Shown here one piece after another: positions 60,504 to 64,000 of a stretch of DNA of 64,000 bases. The translations under genes and the position numbers were made by a program. Origin of the DNA: Aliidongia dinghuensis (GTDB lineage Bacteria; Pseudomonadota; Alphaproteobacteria; ATCC43930; CGMCC-115725); assembly GCF_014643535.1 (NCBI RefSeq), contig NZ_BMJQ01000015.1:62001-126000 (forward strand), in the 5' to 3' direction. Below the pieces are notes generated by a model. That model made no database searches. It saw nothing but the letters and a program-made list of their open reading frames with translations, and was not told the origin of the DNA. The first letter of the stretch is position 1; every line of letters begins with the position of its first letter.

Positions 60504-61382
60504 ATGAAGCGGGTCATCTTCTCGGCGGACGATTTCGGTCTCGACCCGGCGGTCAATGACGCGGTCGAAATCGCCCATCGGGACGGCCTGCTCGCAGCCG
60601 CGAGCCTGATGGTTGGCGAGGATGCGGTCGAGGGCGCCGTCGCGGTAGCACGCCGGAACCCGGGCCTCCGCGTCGGTCTTCACATCGCATTGGTCGAGGC
60701 GACGCCGGTGTCGGATCCGGCGTCGATCCCCGATCTCGTCGATGCCTCCGGCCGCTTCCCCTCGGACATGGTCCGGGCGGGCTTCCGCTTCTTCTTCAAG
60801 CCCGGCGTGCGCGCCCAGCTCGCCCGCGAGATCCGGGCGCAGTTCGAGGCGTTCCGCCGCACCGGCTTGGCGCTCGACCACGCCAACACTCACAAGCACA
60901 TTCACCTGCACCCGACCGTGGCCCGGCTCATCGTCGAAATCGGCCGTGACTATGGCTTGAAGGCGGTACGCCTGCCGGTCGAGCCGGGGGGCCCGGTGGC
61001 GCGGGCGGAGAATGCGGCCGCGGCCGGCGGCTTCGGCGCCGCGGCGTTGCGCACCTGGACCGGCCAGCTCAAGGCGATGCTGAAGCGCCAGGGCATGGTG
61101 ACGAACGACCAGGTGTTCGGCCTCGCCTGGTCCGGCGCCGTGACCGAGGCCCGCGTCGCGGCGTTGATTCCGCATCTGCCGGACGGCGTCAGCGAGATTT
61201 ATTTCCATCCGGCGACCAGCCTCACGCCCAAGCTCGCGCGCACCATGCCGACCTATCGCCATGCGGACGAGCTCGCCGCCCTCGTCTCGCCGGCAGTGAA
61301 GCGCCTCGTCGCCGCGCACGGCATCGAGTGCACGAGCTTCGGCGAATTGGCCGAGGCGACGAAGACGCGAGTCGCCGCATGA
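60504..61382 (+). CDS. hpnK: Hopanoid deacetylase HpnK (YdjC-like)
   Basis: 292 residues. YdjC-type carbohydrate deacetylase: DDFGLDPAVNDAVEIAHRDG with metal-binding Asp, GLHIALVEATPV and LALDHANTHKHIHLHPTVAR with histidine ligands. It removes the acetyl group from the N-acetylglucosaminyl hopanoid made by HpnI. The stop overlaps hpnL as ATGA. Confidence 0.93.
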   Translation: MKRVIFSADDFGLDPAVNDAVEIAHRDGLLAAASLMVGEDAVEGAVAVARRNPGLRVGLHIALVEATPVSDPASIPDLVDASGRFPSDMVRAGFRFFFKPGVRAQLAREIRAQFEAFRRTGLALDHANTHKHIHLHPTVARLIVEIGRDYGLKAVRLPVEPGGPVARAENAAAAGGFGAAALRTWTGQLKAMLKRQGMVTNDQVFGLAWSGAVTEARVAALIPHLPDGVSEIYFHPATSLTPKLARTMPTYRHADELAALVSPAVKRLVAAHGIECTSFGELAEATKTRVAA

Positions 61383-62359
61383 TCCGCTGGGCCAGCCTAT
61401 TCGGCCTCATTGGCGTGGCGCTCCTGACCGCGATCCTGGTTTACGAGGGTATCGGGCCGTTGACCTCGGCGTTGCAGACCGCCGGCGTCGGGCTCGTCTG
61501 GGCCAGCCTGTTCCATGTCGTGCCGATGATGGTGATGGCGATCGCCTGGCGCGTGCTGTTCGTGGCCGGCCCGGCGCCGTCGCTCGGCCAGATGACCTAT
61601 GCGGTCTGGCTGCGCGAATCGGTCAATGGCCTCCTGCCGGTCGCGCGCATCGGCGGCGAGGTCGTGTCCTATCGGGTGCTGACCCGCATGGGCTTCCGCC
61701 CGACCCCGGTCGCGGCCAGCCTGATCAGCGACATCACGCTGACGCTCGTCAGCCAGTTCCTGTTCACGGTCGCGGGCCTGGTGCTGCTGCTCCTGCGCAT
61801 CGACGACACGGCCGTGGTCTGGCGCGTGATCTTCGGGCTCCTAGCCTTCCTGCCGATGGTGGCCGGGCTGGTCGCGATCCAGCGCATGGGCATCGTCAAC
61901 ATGGGGGCGCAGCTGGTCGGCGCGCTCTTCGGCGAGCGCTGGGCTGACCTCGTCGGCAACGCGGCGCGGCTCGATCGGGTGCTGCGCCTGGTCTATCGCC
62001 GCCCCGGCCGGATCCTGAGCGCCATCGGCTGGCAGCTCATCGGCTGGACGCTCGGCACCGGCGAGATCTATCTGGCGCTGCAATTCATGGGCAACCCGAT
62101 CGACCTCTACGATGCAGTGCTGCTCGAGTCGCTGGCGCAGGCGATCAGCTCGGCCGCCTTCGTGGTGCCGGGTGCCGTCGGCGTGCAGGAAGGCGGCTTC
62201 ATCCTCTTGGGCTCGCTCCTGGGCCTCGACCCCGGCACGGCGCTGGCGGTCGCGATCGCCCGCCGCATCCGCGACGCGATCATCTTCCTGCCGGGCCTCG
62301 TCACCTGGCAGATCGCCGAAGCACACAAGCTCGTGACCCGGCGCCAGCCGGCCGAGTAG
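61379..62359 (+). CDS. hpnL: Hopanoid-associated membrane protein HpnL
   Basis: 326 residues, about eight spans, UPF0104/LPG-synthase-TM-like. ESVNGLLPVARIGGEVVSYR, FLFTVAGLVLLLL and VPGAVGVQEGGFILLGSLLG are family hallmarks. Role in hopanoid pathway is unproven; transport or lipid presentation is inferred. Coupled to hpnK. Confidence 0.92.
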   Translation: MIRWASLFGLIGVALLTAILVYEGIGPLTSALQTAGVGLVWASLFHVVPMMVMAIAWRVLFVAGPAPSLGQMTYAVWLRESVNGLLPVARIGGEVVSYRVLTRMGFRPTPVAASLISDITLTLVSQFLFTVAGLVLLLLRIDDTAVVWRVIFGLLAFLPMVAGLVAIQRMGIVNMGAQLVGALFGERWADLVGNAARLDRVLRLVYRRPGRILSAIGWQLIGWTLGTGEIYLALQFMGNPIDLYDAVLLESLAQAISSAAFVVPGAVGVQEGGFILLGSLLGLDPGTALAVAIARRIRDAIIFLPGLVTWQIAEAHKLVTRRQPAE

Positions 62360-62444
62360 TGGCAAAGCCCATAGTGGCAAAGCGGTGGCGGCACCCCATC
62401 TAAGCAGGGCCTTTCGCCGCAACTGCAACGGGACCCGCCGCCAG

Positions 62445-63140
62445 ATGATCGAACTCCACTACTGGCCGACGCCCAACGGGCACAAGATCACCCTGTTCCT
62501 GGAGGAGGCCGGCCTCCCCTATGAGATCAAGCCGGTCAACATCAGCACCGGCGAGCAATTCCAGCCGGACTTCCTCAAGATCGCGCCGAACAACCGCATG
62601 CCGGCGATCATCGATACCGAGCCCGCCGACGGCGGCCAGCCGATCTCGGTCTTCGAATCGGGTGCCATCCTCGTCTATCTGGCCGAGAAGACCGGCAAGT
62701 TCCTGTCGCGGGACACGCGGCAACGCTTCGATACGCTGCAATGGCTGTTCTGGCAGATGGGCGGTCTCGGCCCGATGGCCGGGCAGAACCATCATTTCGC
62801 GCTCTATGCGCCCGAGAAGCTCGACTACGCCATCAAGCGCTACGTCAACGAGACGAACCGCCTCTACGGCGTCTTGAACAAGCGCCTGGCCAACCGGGAC
62901 TTCATCGTCGGCGACTATTCGATCGCCGACATGGCCTCATATCCCTGGGTCGTGCCGCACGAACGCCAGGGCCAGAATCTCGACGATTTCCCGCACCTCA
63001 AGCGCTGGTTCTACGCAATCAAGGAACGGCCGGCGACGATCCGGGCCTACGAGCGCGGCAAGGCGATCAATACGCAGCCGACGGTGAGCGAGGAATCCCG
63101 CAAGATCCTGTTCGGACAGACCGCAGCCCAGGTAAGCTGA
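62445..63140 (+). CDS. Glutathione S-transferase family (YfcG/Ure2-like)
   Basis: 231 residues from ATG 62445. Thioredoxin-like N-domain (LHYWPTPNGHKITLFLEEAG; NNRMPAIIDTE; ISVFESGAILVYLAEKTGKF) and alpha-helical C-domain (FIVGDYSIADMASYPWVV). The PNGHKITLFLEE motif and QNHHFALYAPEK indicate the Nu/YfcG class of disulfide reductase GSTs. Gene is monocistronic after hpnL. Confidence 0.93.
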   Translation: MIELHYWPTPNGHKITLFLEEAGLPYEIKPVNISTGEQFQPDFLKIAPNNRMPAIIDTEPADGGQPISVFESGAILVYLAEKTGKFLSRDTRQRFDTLQWLFWQMGGLGPMAGQNHHFALYAPEKLDYAIKRYVNETNRLYGVLNKRLANRDFIVGDYSIADMASYPWVVPHERQGQNLDDFPHLKRWFYAIKERPATIRAYERGKAINTQPTVSEESRKILFGQTAAQVS

Positions 63141-63189
63141 GCAGCAGCGCCGGTGGCGCGAGCGCGCCCGGCGATCTATGATCCAAGCA

Positions 63190-63205
63190 GGTGCCTCAAG
63201 GCACC
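63190..63205. terminator. Short hairpin after GST gene
   Basis: GGTGCC-TCAA-GGCACC perfect stem 50 bp after the GST stop; without a T-run. Confidence 0.35.
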
Positions 63206-63240
63206 CGCCTCGAACCTTTACGCAAAGCTGCCCGCCGCTC

Positions 63241-63999
63241 GTGACCAGACGCCCAGCCGCTCCCGTCCGCCACCTTCGCCGGGGCATTGTCCGGCTGCTG
63301 GGTTCTGTCACAGTACTCGCGGCAGGATCGGCCACGGCGACGGAGCCGATGACGCTCTATTACTACGAGCGCCCGCCGTTCTCCGTCACGGCGCCGGACG
63401 GCACCGTGCAAGGCCTGGTGATCGCGCCGACGCGCGCGGCCCTCGAGCGCATCGGCATGGCCTATGTGTTCCAATCGACCTCGGTCAACCGCATCTTCGA
63501 GCTCGTCCGTGACGAGCACGGCACGGCCTGCTCGCCCGGCTGGTACTGGACCGAAGAGCGGGCACGCTTCGCCAAATTCACGAAGGCGATCTATCGCGAC
63601 AAGCCGATCATCGGGATCACTCGGAAAACGCTGCATGTACCGGTCGGCACCCGGCTCGCCGATCTGCTCGCCGCAGGCACCACGCTGACGGTCACCCACG
63701 GCTTCTCCTACGGCCAGTATATCGACGGGCTGATCGCGCACGCCGACCCGAACCAGCTAATCCCGATACCGACGGGAGGGCCGCGCATGATCGACATGGT
63801 GCTGACCGGCCACACCGACCTGGCGCTGACCTCGGAAGAGGACGCCTCGGCCTATGCGAGCCAGGGCATCGGCGGCCCCGACTACCCGATCGTCCATTTT
63901 CCGGACGTGCCCATGGGCGACCCGCGCCGCATCATGTGCGCGCGCGGCGTGCCGGACGATGTGATCGAGCGACTGAACCAGGCGATCGACGGACCGTAG
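63241..63999 (+). CDS. Periplasmic substrate-binding-like protein
   Basis: 252 residues if started at GTG 63241, which leaves a good signal peptide (HLRRGIVRLLGSVTVLAAGS then ATATE); ATG 63178 gives a longer N-terminus reading through the hairpin at 63190. The mature part is of SBP family 3 type (TLYYYERPPFSVTAPDGTVQ; SVNRIFELVRDEHG; GWYWTEERARFAKFTKAIYR; ITRKTLHVPVGTRLADLL; GHTDLALTSEEDASAY). The C-terminal QAIDGP stop at 63999 is complete. No ABC permease is next to it; it may be an orphan binding or sensor protein. Confidence 0.88.
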   Translation: MTRRPAAPVRHLRRGIVRLLGSVTVLAAGSATATEPMTLYYYERPPFSVTAPDGTVQGLVIAPTRAALERIGMAYVFQSTSVNRIFELVRDEHGTACSPGWYWTEERARFAKFTKAIYRDKPIIGITRKTLHVPVGTRLADLLAAGTTLTVTHGFSYGQYIDGLIAHADPNQLIPIPTGGPRMIDMVLTGHTDLALTSEEDASAYASQGIGGPDYPIVHFPDVPMGDPRRIMCARGVPDDVIERLNQAIDGP

Positions 64000-64000
64000 C

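Noticed and set aside
58976..60556. 526-residue minus-strand open frame opposite hpnJ
   Set aside because: Antisense shadow of HpnJ, with repetitive D/R/L/A composition.

Overview
The window is about 64 kb of high-GC DNA from an alphaproteobacterium, probably of the order Rhodospirillales. That placement is an inference from gene content: a TrcR/DUF1013 cell-cycle regulator, TIGR02444, YdcH-type DUF465 and DUF6494 small proteins, rpsT beside dnaA, a dispersed dnaA/dnaN/recF/gyrB set, and a hopanoid tail cluster hpnIJKL. No tRNA, rRNA or CRISPR array was seen.

Layout. (1) 1-11.7 kb: the 3' part of a giant cadherin/Ig-like repeat surface protein, followed on the same strand by a TolC-family lipoprotein, a periplasmic adaptor, a GAF-like/HlyD fusion, and an M50-type HEXXH membrane protein with its own adaptor domain. 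These genes overlap or nearly touch. No ABC ATPase is present, so this looks like an unusual export or surface-assembly module and is the best candidate for an undescribed system. (2) 12-19.2 kb: an accessory zone with a small DUF4157 protein, a possible C2H2 finger protein, a fatty-acid desaturase and CspA (possible cold adaptation), DUF6494 and Mth938-like proteins, a duplicated small ORF with one decayed copy, a DUF6197-like protein, and an HTH gene coupled to a phage-like SNF2 helicase. (3) 19.5-24.2 kb: a LacI-controlled sugar ABC importer in the order regulator, ATPase, permease, binding protein. (4) 24.5-27.3 kb: an amidase and a divergent TetR regulator sharing two matching operator-like palindromes, bracketed by two copies of a roughly 60-bp repeat. 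(5) 27.3-38.3 kb: gyrB, recF, dnaN, dnaA and rpsT on the minus strand, interrupted by a TerC/TerB trio and by argC. The long rpsT-dnaA gap has strong inverted repeats.

(6) 38.7-50.6 kb: mostly housekeeping genes: quinone reductase, TrcR, propionyl-CoA synthetase, a fatty acyl-CoA synthetase overlapping an APH-fold protein that lacks the catalytic residues, two DUF465 proteins, UbiX, TIGR02444, a second TerC, a flavin reductase, an orphan FlhF-like GTPase, a CWC protein and DedA. Three exact-period 11-bp repeats resembling DnaA boxes lie at 48.5 kb. (7) 50.9-57.6 kb: a class II aldolase, a DegP-type protease with a two-component system, a VapBC pair with a perfect 14+14 bp operator, and an NAD(P)-binding reductase divergent from an HxlR regulator. 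(8) 57.9-64 kb: hpnI-hpnJ-hpnK-hpnL, a glutathione S-transferase and a periplasmic binding protein.

Dispersed palindromic repeats of at least two families occupy intergenic gaps at 35.6, 40.5, 47.2 and 53.6 kb. Starts were chosen from Shine-Dalgarno matches, family lengths and ATGA-type overlaps. All assignments are by eye, without database searches.
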